Source of the DNA: Thermomicrobiales bacterium | Lineage (GTDB): Bacteria; Chloroflexota; Limnocylindria; Limnocylindrales; CSP1-4 | Length of the DNA: 5,710 bases | Direction: 5' to 3' | Assembly (NCBI GenBank): GCA_004525275.1 | Contig: SPCO01000112.1 | Span: 1 to 5,710 of the forward strand | In this document: in pieces, positions 1-4,711 of the stretch | Numbering within the stretch: the first letter of the stretch is position 1 | How the letters are laid out: each line of letters starts with the position of its first letter | Program-made: the position numbers and the translations under genes | The notes under the pieces: generated by a model | Seen by the model: only the letters and a program-made list of their open reading frames with translations | What the model was told of the DNA's origin: nothing | The model's database searches: none

Positions 1-86
1 ACGCCACCAAGCACGGCCGCGACTGGTGGGTCGCACCGGCTGAGGTCGAGCGATACCGCGTCGAGCATCGAAGGGGACAAGCATGA
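1..86 (+). CDS. Partial CDS: C-terminal end of excisionase-like HTH protein
   Basis: The 5' end lies outside the window. The frame starting at nt 3 is open to a TGA at 84-86 and gives 27 residues that begin ATKHGRDWWVAPAEVERYR and end in a basic HRRGQA tail. The pattern 'KHGRDWWV.P.EVERYR' is what normally follows the recognition helix in MerR/HTH_17 (excisionase-type) DNA-binding domains, where it forms the strand or wing and the last helix. The likely role is therefore a small DNA-binding protein (excisionase or regulator), but the HTH itself is not visible. The stop overlaps the next start as ATGA, so it belongs to the same operon. The family call is inferred from this short tail only. Confidence 0.6.
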   Translation, partial: ATKHGRDWWVAPAEVERYRVEHRRGQA

Positions 87-256
87 CAACCCGCCGCTAC
101 CCCTACCCCGTCACCTATGACGTCGAGGCACGGACCGCCAATGAGGCGATCGTCAAGGCCGCCGAGAAGCTGCGAGCCGCCGTGACCATCGTCAAGGTTG
201 ACGTGAAGCCGTTCGTGGCTGGCTGGTACAGCGTCAAGTTCGAGGTGTACGAGTGA
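83..256 (+). CDS. Small hypothetical protein, 57 aa
   Basis: ATG at 83 is preceded by AAGGGGA (71-77), a plausible ribosome binding site five bases upstream, and overlaps the upstream stop as ATGA. The 57-residue product begins MTTRRYPYPVTYDVEARTAN. The predicted layout is strand, helix (about residues 19-33, Ala/Lys/Glu-rich), strand, strand, ending in GWYSVKFEVYE. The alternating hydrophobic strands around one amphipathic helix suggest a small alpha/beta fold. I do not recognise the family and assign no function. Codon use matches the GC-rich neighbours, and the coupled junctions on both sides support it being a real gene despite its size. Confidence 0.65.
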   Translation: MTTRRYPYPVTYDVEARTANEAIVKAAEKLRAAVTIVKVDVKPFVAGWYSVKFEVYE

Positions 257-465
257 GCATCGAAACCACGGGCAACGTCCGCGCGGTCATGTCGCCTGAC
301 GAGCTGAACGAGTTGCGGGCACGGGTGCCGGCTGAGATGCGCGTCCAGGTGTTCTGCGACCCGCGCGGCGTGTTCACGATCCGCACGTTCGACCGCAACT
401 GGAACCGCGCGGCCTCGGCCAAGAGTCGCGACTGGCGCGCAGCGGCGACGGAGGCGGGCCTGTGA
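253..465 (+). CDS. Small hypothetical protein, 70 aa
   Basis: GTG start at 253 overlaps the previous stop as GTGA, with GAGGTG (242-247) five bases upstream as a likely ribosome binding site. The product has a central stretch SPDELNELRARVPAEMRVQV followed by a short beta-rich segment (VFTIRTFDRN) and a basic, Arg/Trp/Ala-rich C-terminal helix (NWNRAASAKSRDWRAAATEAG). No catalytic motif, membrane segment or signal peptide is visible, and I do not recognise the family. Its place in a chain of overlapping ORFs is the main support for expression. A 91-codon ORF on the opposite strand overlaps it but lacks context. Confidence 0.65.
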   Translation: MSIETTGNVRAVMSPDELNELRARVPAEMRVQVFCDPRGVFTIRTFDRNWNRAASAKSRDWRAAATEAGL

Positions 466-638
466 TGGCAGCGCGGCGGCTCTCGTTCTGCTGGTGGTGC
501 AAGCGCCAAATCCGTACCGACGAGGACTACCGTTTCGTGAAGGTGGAGCTACGCCGCGCCGTCGTTTGCGAGCGGTGCTGGACACGAGTCGAACCGGACG
601 TGCCGGTCGACTATATGGAGGGGGAGGACGATGACTGA
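465..638 (+). CDS. Small zinc-ribbon-like protein, 57 aa
   Basis: This frame is open from 462 to the TGA at 636-638. I place the start at ATG 465, overlapping the upstream stop as TGATG. GTG 462 would add one residue, make a GTGA junction and sit 7 nt after GGAGG (450-454), so it is an equally good start. The product has two CxxC pairs, C9-W-W-C12 and C35-E-R-C38, separated by a 22-residue basic loop. This is the spacing of a four-cysteine zinc ribbon or treble-clef-like knuckle, and metal binding is inferred from it. The C-terminus is acidic (YMEGEDDD). Small zinc proteins of this type are common and mostly uncharacterised in actinophages. DNA, RNA or protein binding are all possible. The last 8 nt overlap the next gene. 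Confidence 0.65.
   Translation: MAARRLSFCWWCKRQIRTDEDYRFVKVELRRAVVCERCWTRVEPDVPVDYMEGEDDD
617..627 (+). promoter_or_regulatory. Strong ribosome binding site for the ERF-like gene
   Basis: A purine run GGAGGGGGAGG lies just before ATG 631 and contains two overlapping Shine-Dalgarno cores, GGAGG at 617-621 (9 nt spacing) and at 623-627 (3 nt spacing). It also encodes the acidic tail of the zinc-ribbon protein. It is one of the strongest translation signals in the window and supports 631 as the start. Confidence 0.7.
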
Positions 639-1398
639 GCCACGATCCAAGGGCGGGTTCCAGCTCGGGGACTACGTTGAGGTCAAGGACCGGATCAAGC
701 TGTTTTATGCCGCGCACCCGGACGGGCGACTCGTGACCGGCGAGTGGCGGATCAGCATCGACGACGACACCCCGCGCGTCATCGTTCAGGCGTTCGCGTA
801 CCGGACGGCCGACGACCCGCTACCGGGGCAGGGCTGGTCGTGGATGGAACTCCCCGGCAAGACGCCATATACGAAGGGCTCCGAGTTGGAGAACACCGAG
901 ACGAGCGCGTGGGGCCGTGCCATCGGGAGTCTCGGGATCGGCATCGACAAGTCCATCGCGTCACAGAACGAGATCGACGCCAAGGCCGACGCGCCGCAAC
1001 GTCCCGAGCTTGAGCGCCAAGTGGCCGGGCTGGTGGGCGAGGTTGAGCGAGGCAAACCGCCCGTCGACCTCGAGCTACGCGAGACACCCGACGGCCATGC
1101 GTGGGGGTTCAAGCTCAAGTCGGGGCGCACCGGATACCAGGCGCTCGCTACGGGGCCGCTGGCCGTGCAACTGTCCGACGCCGTGCTGGTCGAGGGGCAG
1201 CGTGTCCAGGTATGGGGCCGGATCGAGATGATCCCGTGGGACAAGGCCGGCAAGCCGATGCCACCGTTCGCGCGGATCGCTGTCGAGCGGGTGCAGACAG
1301 ACGACTGGACGCTGCCACGCGAGGAGGCGCCGTCCGAGTCGTTGGGGCTGTTGACTGACGAGGACGAGGCCGCGATCGGTGGAGGGATGCCGGGATGA
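631..1398 (+). CDS. ERF-like single-strand annealing protein with SSB/OB-like C-terminal half, 255 aa
   Basis: The likely role is binding and annealing of single-stranded DNA during phage recombination or replication in the cytoplasm. Residues 1-115 resemble phage ERF/annealing-type proteins: an opening YVEVKDRIKLF (15-25), a Gly/Trp-rich beta region, then ENTETSAWGRAIGSLGIGID (87-106) and IASQNEI (109-115), matching the conserved 'E.TSA.GRAL..LGIG...IAS..E' signature. Residues about 145-223 differ: they read like an OB fold, with VEGQRVQVWGRIEMIPWDKAG (near 187-207) then RIAVERV, as in strands 4-5 of SSB proteins. The tail is acidic (LTDEDEAA) but lacks the SSB DDIPF tip. The ATG follows a strong GGAGG run, and the stop overlaps the next gene as ATGA. 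The ERF-like call is fair; the OB-fold call is inference from pattern alone. No partner exonuclease is visible in the window. Confidence 0.6.
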   Translation: MTEPRSKGGFQLGDYVEVKDRIKLFYAAHPDGRLVTGEWRISIDDDTPRVIVQAFAYRTADDPLPGQGWSWMELPGKTPYTKGSELENTETSAWGRAIGSLGIGIDKSIASQNEIDAKADAPQRPELERQVAGLVGEVERGKPPVDLELRETPDGHAWGFKLKSGRTGYQALATGPLAVQLSDAVLVEGQRVQVWGRIEMIPWDKAGKPMPPFARIAVERVQTDDWTLPREEAPSESLGLLTDEDEAAIGGGMPG

Positions 1399-1961
1399 AG
1401 GTAGAAGCCGCTCGTGAATACTCTGAGTCACTTGGCATGATCGGTGCCGGAACCCTGCGTCAAGTCGCATGGGCACAGCAGCAGGGCATCCCCAAGGCGC
1501 TCGGTATGGACCTACGGACATGGATCGAGACGTTCGTCGGGGGATGGGTTCGCTTGACCATTGAAGATCGCCGCGAGGTGGTGCTCGAACTGACCGCGCC
1601 AGTTGAGGATGGCGGCATGGGCCTGTCGCAGCGTGAGGCTGCGGACGTGCTCGGAGTTACGAATGCAACAGTGAGTCGTGATCGGGCCGTTACAAATGTA
1701 ACGGACGACGACGCGACTGAGCGTGGGGCCGTTACAAATGTAACGGAGCAGCAGGAGGAGCCTATCGAAGATGAACCCTGGATAGCACTGAAGCAGGCAG
1801 TCGACTCGGTCGGCTCGCTCGCCAAGTCATATGACGCGGCCCGGATCGCGGCGGCCGTACCAGCTCGGCGACGAGCGGCGACGGCTAAACGATTGCGAAG
1901 CATTGGTACCGACCTAGGCCGTGTTGCACTCGCTCTTGAACGAATGGAGACATCGTCATGA
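1395..1961 (+). CDS. Helix-turn-helix DNA-binding protein, 188 aa
   Basis: This is a sequence-specific DNA-binding protein, probably a regulator or partition-type partner. A helix-turn-helix is clear at residues 77-97 (LSQREAADVLGVTNATVSRDR), of the type seen in ParB/KorB-like and sigma-like domains. It is preceded by a helical N-terminal domain including RTWIETFVGGWVRLTIEDRR (41-60). It is followed by a linker with two copies of AVTNVT (98-103 and 112-117), an acidic stretch (EEPIEDEPW) and a basic helical C-terminus with ARRRAATAKRLRS. The codons for both VTNVT copies form an 18-bp palindrome. The start at ATG 1395 follows GGAGGG (1381-1386), and both ends overlap neighbours as ATGA. The order 'HTH gene then ParB-like gene' recurs in actinophages. 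The target site and regulated gene are unknown. Confidence 0.72.
   Translation: MKVEAAREYSESLGMIGAGTLRQVAWAQQQGIPKALGMDLRTWIETFVGGWVRLTIEDRREVVLELTAPVEDGGMGLSQREAADVLGVTNATVSRDRAVTNVTDDDATERGAVTNVTEQQEEPIEDEPWIALKQAVDSVGSLAKSYDAARIAAAVPARRRAATAKRLRSIGTDLGRVALALERMETSS
1654..1671 (+). repeat. Degenerate third copy of the palindromic repeat
   Basis: GAGTTACGAATGCAACAG matches the 18-bp palindrome at 13 of 18 positions and keeps the GTTAC...AATG..AAC skeleton, 33 bp upstream of the first perfect copy. It encodes the recognition-helix residues VTNAT of the HTH, so the resemblance may reflect similar amino acids rather than a binding site. The dyad is imperfect. Confidence 0.3.
1687..1704 (+). 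repeat. 18-bp palindrome, copy 1 (candidate protein-binding site)
   Basis: CCGTTACAAATGTAACGG has perfect 8-bp arms (CCGTTACA / TGTAACGG) around a central AA. It lies in a 22-bp block (1684-1705) repeated identically at 1726-1747. It encodes AVTNVT of the HTH protein using GTT ACA AAT GTA ACG, mostly A/T-ending codons that are out of character for this GC-rich DNA but are needed for the dyad. Size and symmetry fit the operator of a dimeric HTH protein or a parS-like site. The function is inferred. Confidence 0.65.
1729..1746 (+). repeat. 18-bp palindrome, copy 2 (candidate protein-binding site)
   Basis: This copy is identical to copy 1 over 22 bp (1726-1747) and is exactly 42 bp downstream. 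That spacing is 14 codons and also close to four turns of B-DNA, so both sites would face the same side of the helix. It again encodes AVTNVT with the same codons. The flanking sequence between copies is not repeated, so this is two short conserved sites rather than a longer tandem duplication. Confidence 0.65.
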
Positions 1962-2845
1962 CCATGCCAACAGGTAACGAGCCAATCAAGAAGTACCGCA
2001 TGAAGGTGGACGGCAAGCGCACCGATAACAGCGTCGAGATGCGGATGGTCCCCGTCGACCAAGTCCATTACGACGCGGACTACCAGCGATCAGTGGATCA
2101 GAAGTGGATCACAGACCATATGCCTTTCCTGCCCGAGCAAGCGGGGACCGTCGTTCTGTCGCGCCGAGGCGGACGCCTCTGGTGTGTTGATGGTCGCCAT
2201 CGCATCAACTTGGCGGACCTGTCGGAAGTCAAGGAGGTCCGAGCGTTTGTCATCCACGACATGACTAAGCAAGAGGAAGCATCGCTGTTCGTCAGGCTCC
2301 AACGCGAACGTCGCGCCTTGTCGGCGTGGGATTTGTTCCGGGCGGAGATGGCAGCCGGCGAGCCGCAGACCCTTGAGATGGTCAACGCACTCAATCGGGC
2401 CGGGTTCAGGATCGACCAGAAGACATCGGGGGATCCGCACGTCATCACCGCTGTTGACTCGGTGCGGTTCGTCTATCGCCTCGGGGGTGCCCAGATCATC
2501 GATGACACGCTGCGACTCATCACCGACAGCATGTGGCTCAACCTCGACCGCGCGCTGAGTGGGCCTATCCTGAAAGGCTTGGCGATCTTTCTGCAATCAG
2601 AGCAGGAGAAGCCAACCTATGATGCCGAGCGGACCCTCAAGAAGCTACGCGCTTGTGCTCCGACCTATCTGCTGCTGATGGCGCAGCAGATTGCCATCAA
2701 CCGGCGATCTGCGAGTGTCAGCGCGACAAATGTCGCCGAGGCTGTGGTGCAGCTTTACAACGAACGACTCGCCAACGCGACCAAGTTGCCGCCGATCACG
2801 ATCAATCGACGGAAGCGACCAGTAGCGAAGTCCAGGAAGGCATGA
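1958..2845 (+). CDS. ParB/Srx-like N-terminal domain protein (DUF6551-like), 295 aa
   Basis: Residues 29-100 form a ParB/sulfiredoxin-like domain: MRMVPVDQVHYDADYQR (28-44), a strand TVVLSRRGGRLWCVDG (64-79) and the hallmark VDGRHR (77-82), equivalent to the ParB Box II G-x-R-R/H-R nucleotide-binding loop. In ParB this domain binds CTP; relatives in phages are annotated as ParB-like nucleases or DUF6551. The rest (about 105-280) is helical, and the C-terminus is very basic (NRRKRPVAKSRKA), consistent with nucleic acid binding. No separate HTH is obvious, and the adjacent upstream gene supplies one. The ATG at 1958 follows GGAG (1946-1949) and overlaps the upstream stop as ATGA; ATG 1964 is a second possible start. 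The role (partition-like, regulatory or nuclease) cannot be decided here. DUF6551 assignment is from memory of the family pattern. Confidence 0.7.
   Translation: MTMPTGNEPIKKYRMKVDGKRTDNSVEMRMVPVDQVHYDADYQRSVDQKWITDHMPFLPEQAGTVVLSRRGGRLWCVDGRHRINLADLSEVKEVRAFVIHDMTKQEEASLFVRLQRERRALSAWDLFRAEMAAGEPQTLEMVNALNRAGFRIDQKTSGDPHVITAVDSVRFVYRLGGAQIIDDTLRLITDSMWLNLDRALSGPILKGLAIFLQSEQEKPTYDAERTLKKLRACAPTYLLLMAQQIAINRRSASVSATNVAEAVVQLYNERLANATKLPPITINRRKRPVAKSRKA
2723..2736 (+). repeat. 14-bp palindrome sharing the ACAAATGT core
   Basis: GCGACAAATGTCGC has 6-bp arms (GCGACA / TGTCGC) around a central AA. It shares the central 8 bp ACAAATGT with the two perfect repeats in the HTH gene, and the outer differences are compensatory, so the dyad is retained. 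It lies in the ParB-like coding region. It may be a weaker site for the same protein or chance. Confidence 0.35.
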
Positions 2846-3108
2846 CCGATCGCGTAACACGCGAGGTGGCGCTAGAAGTCCTGCACCGGGACAAGGGCTG
2901 TGTAGCGGTGTGGCTGGGCGAGTCGGGCCGGGATTGTCGCGGACGGCTCACCCTCGATCACGTCAAGGATCAGCCGATGATGGGCAAGCGCGCACCGTCG
3001 GACCCGGCCCACCTGGTCAGTCTGTGCCAGTGGCACCACGTCGAGACTGGCTGGGCCACGTCTCATCGTCCCGAGCTGCGGGAGTATCTGAAGGAGGTAT
3101 CAGCATGA
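2842..3108 (+). CDS. HNH endonuclease, 88 aa
   Basis: This is a small metal-dependent HNH nuclease. The catalytic core is LTLDHV (D39-H40) followed by PAHLVSLCQWHH (55-66). In the consensus the middle residue of H-N-H is Asn; here the aligned position is His57, and the final catalytic His is probably H66. C20, C32, C62 and H65 are placed to bind a structural zinc. The motif set 'RDKGC...C.GRLTLDHVK....GKRAPSDPAHLVSLC..H' is typical of small actinophage HNH proteins. The frame stays open upstream to 2653, but that stretch is out of frame with the ParB-like gene. ATG 2842 has AGGAAGG (2834-2840) and an ATGA overlap, so it is the natural start. The cellular role (packaging, recombination, nicking) is unknown; small HNH proteins next to terminase act in packaging, but no terminase is seen here. 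Confidence 0.82.
   Translation: MTDRVTREVALEVLHRDKGCVAVWLGESGRDCRGRLTLDHVKDQPMMGKRAPSDPAHLVSLCQWHHVETGWATSHRPELREYLKEVSA
3091..3097 (+). promoter_or_regulatory. Consensus ribosome binding site for the winged HTH gene
   Basis: AAGGAGG sits 7 nt before ATG 3105, inside the last codons of the HNH gene. It is the closest match to the 16S anti-Shine-Dalgarno complement in the window. It fixes 3105 as the start, although the same frame stays open upstream to 2910. Confidence 0.8.
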
Positions 3109-3314
3109 CTCAGACCGAACGCCTCATCGGGTTCCTACGCGATAACCCACAGGCAACCTCGCTCGAGATCACCCTGGCCTGCAACATCGTCAACGTGACT
3201 GGGCGGGTATCGGACGCACGAGCTCAAGGCATCGACGTCGTGTGCGAGCGCCGGCGCGATGGGCGTCAGGGCTACCGGATCGTCGAGGCTGCTCAGTTGG
3301 TGATGGCGCTGTGA
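3105..3314 (+). CDS. Small winged helix-turn-helix protein, 69 aa
   Basis: The product begins MTQTERLIGFLRDNPQATSL and has the compact layout of phage HTH_39-type (PF14090-like) domains. A first helix (4-13) is followed by an HTH (about 18-42, EITLACNIVNVTGRVSDARAQ) with the typical 'V.GRVSDAR..GI' recognition segment, and a beta wing (DVVCERRRDGRQGYRIVE, 44-61). It probably binds DNA, as a regulator or replication accessory. It lies directly upstream of the helicase gene and overlaps its start as GTGA. The consensus ribosome binding site suggests it is made at higher level than its neighbours. The target is unknown. Confidence 0.75.
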   Translation: MTQTERLIGFLRDNPQATSLEITLACNIVNVTGRVSDARAQGIDVVCERRRDGRQGYRIVEAAQLVMAL

Positions 3315-4711
3315 CGGGCTATGCGGAGTTTCTCGATCACAAGACTCAGCTCGACGGGTTCGATGGGTTCGAGCCGGAGTGGATGCCAGACTTCCTGTTC
3401 GGGTTCCAGGCGGCTCTCGTTGACTGGGCTATCCGCAAGGGGCGCGGCGCAATCTTCGCGGATTGCGGGCTTGGCAAGACACCGATGCAGCTTGTCTGGG
3501 CTGAGAACGTCCGTCGACATACGGGTAAGCCGGTCCTGATCGTTACCCCGCTAGCGGTCGGGTTCCAGACTAAGGCCGAGGCCGCGAAGTTTGGCATCGA
3601 CGCCGATACGTCCAAGACCGGCCAGCTCACATCGGGTATCACGATCACCAACTACGAGCGGTTGCACCTGTTCGATCCGTCCGAGTTGGGCGGGATGGTC
3701 TGCGATGAGTCGTCCGCCATCAAGTCATTTGACGGAGTGCATCGGGCACTCGTCACGGAGTACATGCGGAAGATGCGGTATCGCCTGCTCTGCACCGCGA
3801 CGGCCGCACCGAATGACTACATCGAGTTGGGCACGTCATCCGAGGCGCTGGGTTATCTCGGGCATATGGATATGCTCAATCGGTTCTTCAAGAACGACAA
3901 CAACACGAGCGATACCAAAGGCCGGTGGAAGGGATACGGCGCACCTCGAGCGTTCATGGGCCAGCAGTGGCGGTTCAAAGGCCACGCCGAAGAAGCGTTC
4001 TGGCGCTGGGTCTGTTCGTGGGCACGATCCGTACGGCGACCGTCCGACCTCGGGTTCGAGGATGACGGGTTCATCCTGCCGGCGTTGCAGCATCGGCAGC
4101 ACATCGTGGACTCATTGCATCGAGCTGAAGGTACCCTGTTCGATCTTCCGGCGATTGGGATCCACGAGGAGCGCGACGAACAGCGGCGAACCATCGAGGA
4201 ACGCTGCGAGCAGGTCGTTGACCTATTGGCCGACGCGAAGTCGGCGGTGGCGTGGTGTCATCTCAACGCCGAGGGCGACCGGCTCGCCAGGTTGATCCCG
4301 GGCGCGGTCCAGGTATCGGGGTCGGATGACTCGGACGCCAAGGAGGAAGCGTTGCTCGCGTTCAGCCGGGGGGATATACGGGTGCTCGTGACCAAGCCGA
4401 AGATCGGCGCGTGGGGTCTGAACTGGCAACACGCGCATCGCATGACGTTCTTCCCATCTCATAGCTATGAGCAGTACTACCAAGCCGTCCGGCGTATGTG
4501 GCGGTTCGGTCAGACGGAACCCGTGGTCGTGGACATCGTGACCACCGAGGGCGGGCGTAACGCGCTCGAGAACTTGCAACGCAAGGCGAACCAGGCGGAT
4601 CGGATGTTCGACGCGCTGGTATCGCACATGGGGGATGCGCTCAAGATCGAGCGCGCCAACGACTATACCGAGAAAGTGCAGGTGCCCGCGTGGCTGTCCT
4701 CGATCAACTGA
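3311..4711 (+). CDS. DEAD/SNF2-like superfamily 2 helicase, 466 aa
   Basis: This is an ATP-dependent DNA translocase or helicase. All main SF2 motifs are visible: a Q-motif-like GFQAALVDWA (31-40); Walker A DCGLGKT (51-57); motif Ia IVTPLAVGFQ (77-86); ITNYERL (112-118); Walker B CDESS (131-135; D132, E133); motif III CTATAAPN (161-168); motif IV-like AWCHLNAEGDRL (314-325); motif V TKPKIGAWGLNWQ (361-373); and motif VI QYYQAVRRMWRFGQ (388-401) with the arginine fingers. The DESS box and the 'RR.WRFGQ' ending are typical of SNF2-like phage helicases. I start it at GTG 3311, which overlaps the wHTH stop as GTGA; an in-frame ATG at 3242 would lie inside the wHTH gene. The ribosome binding site is weak, so coupling is likely. 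The gene overlaps a methyltransferase by 22 nt, a pair repeatedly seen in phages. Its substrate is unknown. Confidence 0.88.
   Translation: MTGYAEFLDHKTQLDGFDGFEPEWMPDFLFGFQAALVDWAIRKGRGAIFADCGLGKTPMQLVWAENVRRHTGKPVLIVTPLAVGFQTKAEAAKFGIDADTSKTGQLTSGITITNYERLHLFDPSELGGMVCDESSAIKSFDGVHRALVTEYMRKMRYRLLCTATAAPNDYIELGTSSEALGYLGHMDMLNRFFKNDNNTSDTKGRWKGYGAPRAFMGQQWRFKGHAEEAFWRWVCSWARSVRRPSDLGFEDDGFILPALQHRQHIVDSLHRAEGTLFDLPAIGIHEERDEQRRTIEERCEQVVDLLADAKSAVAWCHLNAEGDRLARLIPGAVQVSGSDDSDAKEEALLAFSRGDIRVLVTKPKIGAWGLNWQHAHRMTFFPSHSYEQYYQAVRRMWRFGQTEPVVVDIVTTEGGRNALENLQRKANQADRMFDALVSHMGDALKIERANDYTEKVQVPAWLSSIN

Noticed and set aside
115..717. 200-codon ORF on the minus strand
   Set aside because: It runs antisense across four well-supported overlapping + strand genes, has low-complexity Arg/Pro/Ser-rich composition typical of GC-rich shadow frames, and has no recognisable motif.
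1460..2068. 202-codon ORF on the minus strand
   Set aside because: It lies antisense to the HTH gene and the start of the ParB-like gene; Ser/Thr/Arg-rich shadow composition without domain features.
2653..2841. N-terminal extension of the HNH reading frame
   Set aside because: This part overlaps the ParB-like gene out of frame, has unrelated composition, and ATG 2842 has a ribosome binding site and an ATGA junction.
2850..2864. Inverted repeat TCGCGT-AAC-ACGCGA just after the HNH start codon
   Set aside because: Six-bp arms of pure CG-rich sequence are expected by chance in DNA of this composition, it occurs once, and it does not share the core of the repeated palindromes.
3242..3310. N-terminal extension of the helicase from ATG 3242
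   Set aside because: It would overlap the wHTH gene by 73 nt; GTG 3311 gives the same GTGA coupling seen elsewhere in the operon and leaves all helicase motifs intact.
3352..3372. Imperfect 9-bp tandem repeat (GACGGGTTC GATGGGTTC) near the helicase N-terminus
   Set aside because: It simply encodes the peptide DGFDGF, has only two units, and shows no dyad or wider repetition.
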